From contig CAAGME010000046.1 in the NCBI GenBank assembly GCA_900770945.1, positions 1 to 14,675 of the forward strand: a DNA stretch of 14,675 bases, read 5' to 3'. The notes under the pieces were generated by a model, which worked only from the letters and a program-made list of their open reading frames with translations, had not been told where the DNA came from and ran no database searches. This document shows, piece by piece, positions 7,072-12,996 of this stretch (the stretch's first letter is position 1; every line of letters begins with the position of its first letter). The stretch is from Clostridia bacterium. Lineage in GTDB: Bacteria > Bacillota > Clostridia > Christensenellales > Borkfalkiaceae. The position numbers and the translations under genes are program-made.

Positions 7072-8193
7072 ATGCCTAAAAAGAAAAAACAACATTATGT
7101 ACCCAAGGCATTATTAAAGAGATTTTCTGTTGATAAGAAATGTTACGTTTATAATTTAAAAACAAACGAAGTCAGTAATAATCCATTTCCGTATGACAAC
7201 CAATGTTATACAGATTACATGTATGGGAAGGACGTGTCAATTGAAAACCAATTGGGAATAATTGAAAGTGATTTTGCGAGAGTGTTAGACTCGGTAGTTC
7301 TTAATAATCAATTACCGGCTGACCGTGAAAAATTAAAGATACTTTCTCAATATATTATATTACAATGGCTTAGGACTGAAAAATCTATTGACCGATTTCA
7401 AAGTAGTGCCAAAAGAGCCATTCAATCAATAACGCCAGACGTGTTATCTTATCACAAAGCAAAGTCAAATGATTATGCAGTTGAAAAATTTGGCGAAGAA
7501 TATGTGAGAACGCATTTTCCTAGACAAGAAATTGCAATTAACAATATAGAAGTTGCGCAAAGTGAAGATTTAGATGTAAGTGATTTGACATTATGTATTT
7601 TAAATAATGCTACGGATTTGGGCTTGGTTGTGTCGGATGACCTTGTTGTTATTGGAAATGATTACCAACCAGTTTATGGGTTAGGTGCTAAATGTGCGGG
7701 CGTTTACTTTTTTATGCCCATATCTCCAAAGCTTATGTTGTTACTGTATGACGACAAGATGTATAAAAAAGAAAAGAATGAATTAACTTTAGCAGAAGTT
7801 CGATTCCTAAACGCTTTGCAATTCAATAACTCTCGAAATATTATTCTATCAAAAGACAGAAATTCATTAGAAAAGTTAAAAAAAGAATATGATGATTTAG
7901 TATTTAATAATGTATTCAAATTTTTTCAGTTTATTGGCTGGAAAGATCCGTTCAGGATCAATTATGAAATACCGCATTTCATTAATACATATGTAAAGGA
8001 ATACAGTTATTTAAGGATGAATTTACCTGTTGGTATAAATAACGTTATTAAAATTAATAATGTTTTTACTCCATATCAAGGCAAACCAGAAATGTTCTTT
8101 ACTAGATGTAATAGGGATGAATATTTTTTAAAAACACAGTATTGGGGTGCAGATTTTTCAAAATTAGTGTATGATATTTATTTGTCCAAATAA
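7072..8193 (+). CDS. DUF4238 family protein
   Basis: A 373-residue protein recognised as DUF4238 by its lysine-rich start and KKQHYVPKALLKRF motif (5-18). A second conserved block is VVSDDLVVIGN (186-196) with PISPKLMLLLYD (216-227), matching the family's 'SD-P ... PLSP ... LLLY' pattern. It is probably soluble: I see no signal peptide or membrane segment. The biochemical function of the family is not established to my knowledge. Members often sit in accessory and defence regions. AGGAG (7058-7062) lies 9 bases before the ATG and a near-consensus promoter lies just upstream. The gene is AT-rich like the 3' third of the preceding gene, unlike the flanking host genes, which suggests acquisition by transfer. 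It may be a third component or a self-standing defence or toxin gene; nothing in the sequence decides this. Confidence 0.8.
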   Translation: MPKKKKQHYVPKALLKRFSVDKKCYVYNLKTNEVSNNPFPYDNQCYTDYMYGKDVSIENQLGIIESDFARVLDSVVLNNQLPADREKLKILSQYIILQWLRTEKSIDRFQSSAKRAIQSITPDVLSYHKAKSNDYAVEKFGEEYVRTHFPRQEIAINNIEVAQSEDLDVSDLTLCILNNATDLGLVVSDDLVVIGNDYQPVYGLGAKCAGVYFFMPISPKLMLLLYDDKMYKKEKNELTLAEVRFLNALQFNNSRNIILSKDRNSLEKLKKEYDDLVFNNVFKFFQFIGWKDPFRINYEIPHFINTYVKEYSYLRMNLPVGINNVIKINNVFTPYQGKPEMFFTRCNRDEYFLKTQYWGADFSKLVYDIYLSK

Positions 8194-8341
8194 GGGGCGT
8201 TTCACTATGAAATTCTAAATATCGCTACTATTTTATAATCTCAGTTTATCGGCAAAGGGGAATTAATATTTTTTTATCCGTAAATTGATGTATATCGTTG
8301 TTGCGTTTTGATAAAGTATTTAGATACAGTTGATTGCGCGA

Positions 8342-8355
8342 GGTGGAGAGATTTG
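8342..8355. repeat. Direct repeat of the tRNA-Gln 3' arm (candidate attachment core)
   Basis: GGTGGAGAGATTTG is identical to 8555-8568, the T-arm and acceptor sequence of the intact tRNA-Gln read on the plus strand. Tyrosine recombinases often use exactly this part of a tRNA gene as the crossover core, leaving such a short copy at the other end. A 14-base match alone can occur by chance in a window this size; the closeness to the tRNA is what makes it suggestive. Confidence 0.5.
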
Positions 8356-8361
8356 CTTCTT

Positions 8362-8411
8362 GATGTTTGCAAAGCAGAAACGAAAAGGCGAAGAAATGCT
8401 TTGCAAATATC
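8362..8411. repeat. Long hairpin with purine-rich loop
   Basis: TTTGCAAAGCA (8366-8376) is perfectly inverted at 8397-8407. Four more pairs (one G-U) extend the stem to 15 bp (8362-8365 with 8408-8411). The 20-base loop is almost all A and G. There is no T run after it on either strand, so it is not an ordinary terminator. Confidence 0.75.
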
Positions 8412-8424
8412 TTCGGTCATCGCT

Positions 8425-8449
8425 AAAAACTTGCCACAGACAAGTTTTT
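8425..8449. terminator. AT-rich hairpin, terminator-like in both directions
   Basis: AAAAACTTG (8425-8433) and CAAGTTTTT (8441-8449) form a 9-bp perfect stem with a 7-base loop. Read from either strand it ends in five T. The GC part of the stem is short, so activity as a terminator is uncertain. Confidence 0.45.
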
Positions 8450-8473
8450 CCGCACCTATCGGGCGTCGCTTTC

Positions 8474-8487
8474 AGTTCAAATCGCTC
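8474..8487. repeat. Inverted near-copy of the tRNA-Gln T arm
   Basis: AGTTCAAATCGCTC matches the minus-strand tRNA-Gln sequence (complement of 8559-8572) at 13 of 14 bases. Its GAGCGATTTG complement also pairs with the 8342-8355 copy, so the two enclose the hairpins between them. Confidence 0.5.
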
Positions 8488-8510
8488 TTTAAACTTGCAA
8501 TAACAAAAAC

Positions 8511-8545
8511 AAAAAACACGGCAAGAACTTACTTACCGTGTTTTG
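8511..8545 (-). terminator. Rho-independent terminator of tRNA-Gln
   Basis: On the minus strand AACACGG pairs with CCGTGTT around a short internal bulge and loop, followed by a run of six T (complement of 8511-8516). It starts only a few bases after the tRNA CCA end. Confidence 0.8.
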
Positions 8546-8547
8546 TT

Positions 8548-8622
8548 TGGCTGGGGTGGAGAGATTTGAACTCCCGGATGACGGAGTCAGAGTCCGTAGC
8601 CTTACCGCTTGGCGACACCCCA
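8548..8622 (-). tRNA. tRNA-Gln (anticodon CTG)
   Basis: 75 bases on the minus strand, starting TGGGGTGTCGCCAAGCGG and ending CACCCCA-G-CCA, with the CCA encoded. The acceptor stem TGGGGTG/CACCCCA is fully paired. The anticodon stem ACGGA/TCCGT encloses the loop CTCTGAC, giving anticodon CTG, which reads CAG codons. The T loop is GTTCAAATC. Start, G discriminator and D arm match the bacterial glutamine tRNA consensus. The tRNA is complete, so any integration at its 3' end restored it. Confidence 0.95.
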
Positions 8623-8639
8623 ATTGATTTTACCCGTAT

Positions 8640-8668
8640 ATGATAGCAAACTTTGTCGTAAAATGCAA
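8640..8668 (-). promoter_or_regulatory. Promoter of tRNA-Gln
   Basis: On the minus strand TTGCAT (8663-8668) and TATCAT (8640-8645) are separated by 17 bases. Transcription would start about ten bases before the tRNA 5' end. Confidence 0.65.
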
Positions 8669-8891
8669 CTTTTTTTATGCCGTTAAAAGAAAAATCTTTA
8701 AATAATTAGGTAAGTAAATTTTGCTTTCGAATTTTGCTTGTTATCGCGCGGCGGATAAAAGACAAACGAAAAAGTTTTGCGGCACAATAGGCAACGAAAT
8801 TTTTCTTTCATATAATATATAGATAGCAGCAATCTCGTTTTCGCGACATAAAAAGGAAGAAAGGCTCGGGAAGCGGCGGTATAAAAAACTT
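8669..8891. other. Intergenic stretch with no recognised gene
   Basis: AT-rich spacer between the tRNA-Gln promoter and the DUF1540 terminator. A TATAAT at 8811-8816 (plus) has no acceptable -35 and no start codon with a ribosome site after it. I see nothing else here. Confidence 0.5.
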
Positions 8892-8919
8892 AAAAAATTC
8901 GCCGCTAAAAAGCGGCGAA
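8892..8919 (-). terminator. Rho-independent terminator of the DUF1540 gene
   Basis: TTCGCCGCT (8898-8906) and AGCGGCGAA (8911-8919) form a 9-bp GC-rich stem with a 4-base loop. On the minus strand it is followed by six T (complement of 8892-8897). Confidence 0.92.
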
Positions 8920-8936
8920 CGGGTGAGAAAAATTTG

Positions 8937-9086
8937 TCAGTTACCTTTGACGGTGTAGGAATCGCAGCAAGTGCAATCCGTACAGTCGGTGGTAATTCTG
9001 ACTTTGTTGAGTTTGCAGTAGCAACCGTTTTCGTTGTGTTTGCAGCCGCAAACGTCGCACATAACTCCGTTATTGATATTTTCCAC
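8937..9086 (-). CDS. DUF1540 cysteine-rich miniprotein
   Basis: A 49-residue protein starting with GTG at 9086 and ending TGA at 8937-8939. It follows a near-perfect ribosome site AAAGGAGGTGA (about 9095-9105). It has nine cysteines (10, 13, 15, 22, 24, 35, 38, 40, 41) arranged as CDVCGC, GCYC and CTDCTCC with a final DSYTV. This matches DUF1540, a family of small Firmicutes proteins presumed to bind a metal through their cysteines. The function is not established. It is a single-gene unit with its own strong terminator, and the upstream region is shared with the divergent rplI promoter. The non-ATG start and short length make it easy to miss. It has no signal peptide, so it is probably cytoplasmic or, by inference, a spore-associated protein. 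Confidence 0.88.
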   Translation of the reverse strand: MENINNGVMCDVCGCKHNENGCYCKLNKVRITTDCTDCTCCDSYTVKGN

Positions 9087-9147
9087 TAAAAATTTCACCT
9101 CCTTTAGAAATTTAATATTATTATGAGCAAAAAACGCGTTTATACAT

Positions 9148-9176
9148 TTGACAATATTAAAAAAATGTACTAAAAT
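9148..9176 (+). promoter_or_regulatory. Promoter of rplI
   Basis: A consensus TTGACA (9148-9153), a 17-base spacer and TAAAAT (9171-9176). The expected transcription start is near 9183, about 25 bases before the rplI ATG. Confidence 0.85.
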
Positions 9177-9207
9177 AAATGAACGATAAAGCGAACGGGG
9201 TTTTTAA

Positions 9208-9651
9208 ATGAAAGTTATTTTACTTGCGGACGTAAAAGGCACCGGTAAAAAGGGCGACGTTGTCGAGGTTTCCGACGGATTTGCCAGAAATATGCTTTTT
9301 AAAAAGAATCTCGCCAAGATTGCGACTGCGGTTGAAGTAAACAGCTTGCAGATTAAAAAGAACGCCGAAGAATTCCACAAACGCGAAGAAATAAAAAGGC
9401 TTACTGAGCTTTCGCGCGAGATTAACGGCAAAGAAGTTTTGTGTCTCGTTAAAGCGGGCGAAGCCGGTAAGATTTTCGGTTCGGTCACGAACGAAAACGT
9501 TTCCGCCGCGCTCAAAAACGCAGGCTACGAAGTAGACAAAAAGAAAATCGTCATATCTGCGCCAATAAAAAAGCTCGGGCTGTATGACGTCGAAATCAAG
9601 CTTATATCCGGCGTTCCTTGCAAAGTCAAGTTGAAGGTTGACGCAGAATAA
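9208..9651 (+). CDS. rplI: 50S ribosomal protein L9
   Basis: 147 residues, the usual L9 length. The N-terminal rRNA-binding domain MKVILLADVKGTGKKGDVVEVSDGFARNML carries the L9 signature (Gly13, Gly16, Gly24, Asn28). A long charged helix (about 42-75, EVNSLQIKKNAEEFHKREE) connects it to the C-terminal domain with GKIFGSVTNENVSAAL (about 87-102). L9 binds 23S rRNA near the L1 stalk and helps hold the reading frame. The ribosome site is weak (ACGGGG just upstream), but the promoter is near consensus. The gene stands alone rather than in the rpsF-ssb-rpsR or dnaB groups where L9 is often found. Confidence 0.97.
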   Translation: MKVILLADVKGTGKKGDVVEVSDGFARNMLFKKNLAKIATAVEVNSLQIKKNAEEFHKREEIKRLTELSREINGKEVLCLVKAGEAGKIFGSVTNENVSAALKNAGYEVDKKKIVISAPIKKLGLYDVEIKLISGVPCKVKLKVDAE

Positions 9652-9661
9652 AAACGAAAAA

Positions 9662-9678
9662 ACGGCTTTTAAAGCCGT
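9662..9678 (-). terminator. Small hairpin between rplI and tRNA-Pro
   Basis: ACGGCTT and AAGCCGT form a 7-bp stem with a 3-base loop. The A run lies on the rplI side, so a T run follows only on the minus strand. It may weakly end readthrough toward rplI. For rplI itself it is a hairpin without a T run, so the tRNA-Pro may be partly co-transcribed with rplI. Confidence 0.4.
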
Positions 9679-9685
9679 CATATAT

Positions 9686-9762
9686 CGGGGTGTAGCGCAG
9701 TTTGGTAGCGCGCTTGAATGGGGTTCAAGAGGCCGCAAGTTCGATTCTTGTCACTCCGACCA
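9686..9762 (+). tRNA. tRNA-Pro (anticodon GGG)
   Basis: 77 bases including an encoded CCA. The acceptor stem CGGGGTG/CACTCCG has one G-U pair, and the discriminator is A. The anticodon stem CTTGA/TCAAG holds the loop ATGGGGT, giving anticodon GGG, which reads CCC and CCU. The T loop is GTTCGATTC. The CGG-starting acceptor is typical of proline tRNAs. No separate promoter is obvious between it and rplI. Confidence 0.95.
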
Positions 9763-9765
9763 AAA

Positions 9766-9802
9766 AAAGGACGTCTCCTTAGTCGGGAGCCGTTCTTTTT
9801 TT
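9766..9802 (+). terminator. Rho-independent terminator of tRNA-Pro
   Basis: AAGGACG (9767-9773) pairs with CGTTCTT (9791-9797), with one G-U pair. CTCC/GGAG pairing inside continues the stem. A run of seven T follows (9796-9802). Confidence 0.88.
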
Positions 9803-9804
9803 AT

Positions 9805-9827
9805 AAAAGTTCCGCTATAAGTCGATT
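9805..9827 (-). repeat. Intergenic repeat, copy 1
   Basis: Read on the minus strand, this 23-base segment begins AATCGACTTATAG and ends ACTTTT. It matches 12889-12911 at 21 of 23 positions. A copy this close is very unlikely by chance in a window of this size, so it probably belongs to a genome-wide intergenic family. Confidence 0.6.
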
Positions 9828-9890
9828 AACGGGCAAAAACACTTGCAGATGAAGTTTAAAAGCGGCGGATATTTTAACGATTCAAGACAC

Positions 9891-9922
9891 AAAAAAGCTC
9901 CCGGATTTTTTCGGGAGCTTTT
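9891..9922 (-). terminator. Bidirectional terminator downstream of ychF
   Basis: GCTCCCG (9897-9903) and CGGGAGC (9912-9918) form a 7-bp stem, flanked by six A on the left and four T on the right. On the minus strand it ends ychF transcription with six T. Confidence 0.9.
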
Positions 9923-9942
9923 GGCGTATTTTCAAAAAAACG

Positions 9943-11040
9943 TTACACGTTGAAGCGGAAGAGGACGACGTCGCCGTCTTGCATGACGTAATCTTTACCT
10001 TCGGAACGGACTTTGCCTTTTTCTTTGGCGGCGGAAAGCGAGCCGCAATCCAAAAGCGTTTGGTAGTTGACGACCTCCGCGCGAATGAAGCCGCGCTCGA
10101 AGTCGGAGTGAATTTTACCTGCCGCCTGCGGGGCTTTGGTGCCGATTTTTATCGTCCATGCGCGCGTTTCGGGTTCTCCCGCCGTCAAAAAGCTCATAAG
10201 CCCCAAGAGGGAGTAGGAAGCTTTTACAAGGCGGTTAAGTCCGCTTTCTTCTAAGCCTAACGCCGCGAGATATTCCGCTTGTTCGCCGATAGGAAGCGCG
10301 GAGATTTCCTCTTCGATTTTCGCACAGATAACGAGCGTTTCGCTGCCTTCCGTCTTGGCGTAGTTCTTAACTTCCTGAACGAGGGGAAGAGTGGATTCAT
10401 CCTTGCCGAGATCTTCTTCGCCGATGTTGGCGGCGTAGATTACGGGTTTTGACGTGAGCAGGAACAGCCCTTTGACGTAATCGGCTTCTTCGTCCGTAAA
10501 AGAGAGGGAACGCACGGGTTTTTCGGAAGCGAGACAGTCGTAAATTCTTTGCAAAAGTTCCGATTCGACAACGTATTTTTTGTCGCCCGTTTTAATCATG
10601 CTTTTTGCGCGGTCGAGCTTTTTTTCGACGGCTTCCATATCGGAAAGGATGAGTTCGAGATTGATTATGCCTATATCGCGGACGGGGTCGACGGTGTTTT
10701 CTACGTGCGTAACGTTGTCGTCTTTAAAACAGCGGACAACGTGGACGATTGCGTCTACTTCGCGGATATGGGAAAGAAATTTGTTGCCCAAGCCCTCGCC
10801 CTTGCTTGCGCCGCGGACAAGCCCGGCTATGTCCACGAATTCTATCGTTGCCGGAACGATTTTTTTGCAGTTATAGAGCGCGGCGAGCTTGTTTAGCCTT
10901 TCGTCCGGAACGACGACTACGCCGACGTTCGGTTCTATCGTGCAGAAAGGAAAGTTTGCCGCCATTGCGCCGGCATGAGTTATTGCGTTGAAAAGCGTGG
11001 ATTTGCCAACGTTGGGCAAGCCTACTACGCCGAGTTTCAT
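9943..11040 (-). CDS. ychF: Redox-regulated ATPase YchF (Obg family, OLA1-like)
   Basis: 365 residues, full family length. The P-loop GLPNVGKST (7-15), DIAGLV (70-75) followed by RGASKGEGLGN, and the C-terminal TGS domain (about 280-365, ending DGDVVLFRFNV) identify YchF. This Obg-group P-loop protein prefers ATP to GTP, binds ribosomes and is tied to stress and translation control. The minus-strand ATG has a strong GGAGGT about 9 bases upstream and a promoter with consensus spacing at 11097-11125, back to back with the argS promoter. The single-gene unit ends at the hairpin at 9891-9922. No anomaly is visible. Confidence 0.97.
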   Translation of the reverse strand: MKLGVVGLPNVGKSTLFNAITHAGAMAANFPFCTIEPNVGVVVVPDERLNKLAALYNCKKIVPATIEFVDIAGLVRGASKGEGLGNKFLSHIREVDAIVHVVRCFKDDNVTHVENTVDPVRDIGIINLELILSDMEAVEKKLDRAKSMIKTGDKKYVVESELLQRIYDCLASEKPVRSLSFTDEEADYVKGLFLLTSKPVIYAANIGEEDLGKDESTLPLVQEVKNYAKTEGSETLVICAKIEEEISALPIGEQAEYLAALGLEESGLNRLVKASYSLLGLMSFLTAGEPETRAWTIKIGTKAPQAAGKIHSDFERGFIRAEVVNYQTLLDCGSLSAAKEKGKVRSEGKDYVMQDGDVVLFRFNV

Positions 11041-11096
11041 AATTTTCGACCTCCGAAAATTTGCGTCGAGTGGTTTATTTTTACATTCGCTTAGAT

Positions 11097-11125
11097 ATTT
11101 TACTACATTTTATTGAATTTATCAA
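11097..11125 (-). promoter_or_regulatory. Promoter of ychF
   Basis: On the minus strand TTGATA (11120-11125), a 17-base spacer and TAAAAT (11097-11102). It is divergent from the argS promoter, whose -35 begins only 9 bases away, so RNA polymerase binding at the two may interfere. Confidence 0.75.
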
Positions 11126-11133
11126 ACTAATTG

Positions 11134-11162
11134 TTGTAATTTCGGCGTTTATGTGCTAAAAT
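11134..11162 (+). promoter_or_regulatory. Promoter of argS
   Basis: TTGTAA (11134-11139), a 17-base spacer and TAAAAT (11157-11162). The leader is only about 25 bases long with no room for a T-box, so argS is probably not controlled by uncharged tRNA through that mechanism. Confidence 0.75.
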
Positions 11163-11192
11163 ATTTCTCGAAAAAGCATTTAAGGATTAACG

Positions 11193-12878
11193 ATGGATTA
11201 TAAACAGCACATTGCCGGTATGATACAAGTACCCGGCGCGGACAAAGATTTTATAGCCGCGGCGATAGAGATTCCGCCTACGAAGGAAGTAGGCGATTTT
11301 GCGTTGCCGTGTTTTAAGTTTGCAAAGACCTTGCGCAAAAGCCCCGTTATGATTGCAAACGAGCTTGCCGCCGCCTTTAAGGGAGATGCGGTGATATCGT
11401 CTTGCGAAGCGGTGAACGGGTATCTCAACTTCCGTTTGAACCGCGCGGCGTTCGTCAATTCGGTTGTGGATAAAATCACGGAAGAAGCCGAAAACTACGG
11501 CAAATCGACGCTCGGCGGCGGAAAGGTTATCTGCATAGATTATTCGTCCATCAACATCGCAAAACCCTTTCATATCGGACATTTGTCAACGACGGTAATC
11601 GGCGCGGCTCTGTATAGGATTTTTAACTTTTTGGGCTATAAAGCCGTCGGAATAAATCACCTCGGCGACTACGGCACGCAGTTCGGAAAGCTTATTTACG
11701 CATACAAGCATTGGGGTAGCAAAGAAGCCGTCGAAAAAGGCGGACTTAAAGAATTAACCCGCCTATATGTTCATTATCACGAACTTTCGGAGCAAAATCC
11801 CGAGATGGACGACGAGGCGAGAAGCTATTTTAAAAAGATAGAATCGGGAGACAAGGAGTGCGTTGAACTCTTTGAATACTTTAAGTCCATTACTTTGGCG
11901 GAAACAAAAAAGATTTACGACCTTTTGGACGTTAAGTTCGATTCTTACGCCGGCGAAAGTTTTTACAACGACAAAATGCAACCCGTCGTGGACGAGCTTA
12001 AAAAGGACGGTTTGCTTGTCGAAAGCGAGGGCGCGATGGTCGTTAAGCTCGACGATTACGACATGCCGCCCTGCATTATTCTCCGCTCGGACGGCGCAAG
12101 CCTATACGCCACGCGCGATTTGGCGGCGGCGTTCTACCGCAAAAAAACTTATGATTTTTACAAGTGCTTATACGTTGTCGCGTACCAGCAGAATTTGCAT
12201 TTCAAGCAAATTTTCAAGGTGTTGGAACTTATGGGCGAGCCGTGGGCAAAGGATATGGTTCACGTAGCGTACGGCATGGTTTCGCTCGAAGACGGAGCGA
12301 TGAGTACGAGGCACGGCAGAGTCGTTTTGTTGGAGGACGTTATAAACAAGACAATCGAAAAGGCTCTCGAAGTTATCGACGCAAAGAACCCTTACCTTGA
12401 AAACAAGGAAGAAACGGCGAAAATCGTAGGAACGGGCGCGGTTATTTTCGGCGCGCTCGCGCAGAACAAAATTAAGGACATAGTTTTCAGTTACGACAAA
12501 GTGCTTAACTTCGACGGCGAAACGGGTCCTTACGTTCAGTACACCGTCGCGCGGTGCAATTCCGTTATCAAAAAGGCGGGAAAAATCGACGCAAAAGGTG
12601 TTGTCGATACTGTCACCGATGATGAATTTGCGCTTGCCGTTCAGCTTGAAAGCTTCCCCGCAACGGTTGTCGCCGCGGCGGAAAAATACGAACCGTCTTT
12701 CATCACTCGTTACGCCGTGGAAACGGCGAAAGCCTTTAACAAATTCTACCTCAATTGTAAGGTCATTGGCGAGGACAAAGAACGTTCCGCGTTCCGCTTA
12801 AAACTCACAAAGGCAACTAAAACCTGCCTTACTTCCGCGCTTGCGCTTCTCGGAATCAAAGCGCCGGAAAAAATGTAA
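11193..12878 (+). CDS. argS: Arginyl-tRNA synthetase
   Basis: 561 residues, class I synthetase that charges tRNA-Arg with arginine. The N-terminal additional domain (about 1-100) contains GDFALPCFKFAK. The Rossmann core starts at IDYSSINIAKPFHIGH, with HIGH at 127-130. GINHLGDYGTQFG (153-165) binds arginine and tRNA. The KMSK-equivalent loop is MSTRHGR (370-376), the normal form in ArgRS, which lacks a canonical KMSK lysine. The DALR anticodon-binding domain fills about 445-561 and ends ALLGIKAPEKM, the classic C-terminus. A ribosome site AAGGA lies about 8-9 bases before the ATG. It has its own promoter, divergent from ychF. Transcription may continue into mscL unless the hairpin at 12889-12931 stops it. 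Confidence 0.97.
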   Translation: MDYKQHIAGMIQVPGADKDFIAAAIEIPPTKEVGDFALPCFKFAKTLRKSPVMIANELAAAFKGDAVISSCEAVNGYLNFRLNRAAFVNSVVDKITEEAENYGKSTLGGGKVICIDYSSINIAKPFHIGHLSTTVIGAALYRIFNFLGYKAVGINHLGDYGTQFGKLIYAYKHWGSKEAVEKGGLKELTRLYVHYHELSEQNPEMDDEARSYFKKIESGDKECVELFEYFKSITLAETKKIYDLLDVKFDSYAGESFYNDKMQPVVDELKKDGLLVESEGAMVVKLDDYDMPPCIILRSDGASLYATRDLAAAFYRKKTYDFYKCLYVVAYQQNLHFKQIFKVLELMGEPWAKDMVHVAYGMVSLEDGAMSTRHGRVVLLEDVINKTIEKALEVIDAKNPYLENKEETAKIVGTGAVIFGALAQNKIKDIVFSYDKVLNFDGETGPYVQYTVARCNSVIKKAGKIDAKGVVDTVTDDEFALAVQLESFPATVVAAAEKYEPSFITRYAVETAKAFNKFYLNCKVIGEDKERSAFRLKLTKATKTCLTSALALLGIKAPEKM

Positions 12879-12888
12879 AACAAACGAT

Positions 12889-12931
12889 AATCGACTTATA
12901 GAGGGACTTTTGCCGTTAAATTAAGTCGATT
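12889..12931 (+). repeat. Intergenic repeat copy 2 within a stem-loop between argS and mscL
   Basis: AATCGACTTA (12889-12898) is perfectly inverted at 12922-12931 with a 23-base loop. Positions 12889-12911 match copy 1 (9805-9827) at 21 of 23 bases. Only four T follow, so terminator strength is doubtful. TTTTGCCG in the loop (12908-12915) is also complementary to CGGCAAAA at 12944-12951, allowing an alternative or pseudoknotted fold. Confidence 0.6.
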
Positions 12932-12938
12932 TTACAAA
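12910..12938 (+). promoter_or_regulatory. Possible weak promoter for mscL-mscS
   Basis: TTGCCG (12910-12915), a 17-base spacer and TACAAA (12933-12938), each four of six to consensus. It overlaps the stem-loop. It is offered only because the channel pair has no better candidate. Confidence 0.3.
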
Positions 12939-12996
12939 AAACTCGGCAAAAAAAGGACATTACTTTTGATAAAAATATTTCGGAGGACGAATATTT

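Larger units (their letters stand above)
8194..8547. other. Gene-free stretch with nested inverted repeats beside tRNA-Gln
   Basis: No credible gene is here. The first 100 bases are AT-rich and include TCGGCAAAGGGGAA (8249-8262), identical to the leader of the M-subunit gene (1897-1910). From 8342 to 8487 the region contains two copies of tRNA-Gln T-arm sequence in opposite orientation enclosing two hairpins, listed separately. This may be an integration scar, a multicopy intergenic element or a structured RNA. Confidence 0.6.

Noticed and set aside
8342..8487. CRISPR-like repeat array near tRNA-Gln
   Set aside because: There are only two short T-arm copies in opposite orientation, with no regular spacers and no cas genes.
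8308..8643. Open frame of 111 codons across the tRNA-Gln region
   Set aside because: Its C-terminal part is the antisense translation of tRNA-Gln (GWRDLNSRMTESESVALPLGDTP), a well-known annotation artefact, and it has no ribosome site.
9638..9820. Open frame overlapping the rplI end and tRNA-Pro
   Set aside because: It is a chance frame through a tRNA gene and terminator with no ribosome site.
10549..10896. Plus-strand frames opposite ychF
   Set aside because: They are antisense shadows of a highly conserved gene and have no ribosome sites.
11101..11192. T-box leader upstream of argS
   Set aside because: The predicted leader is about 25 bases, far too short for a T-box, and no T-box core sequence is present.
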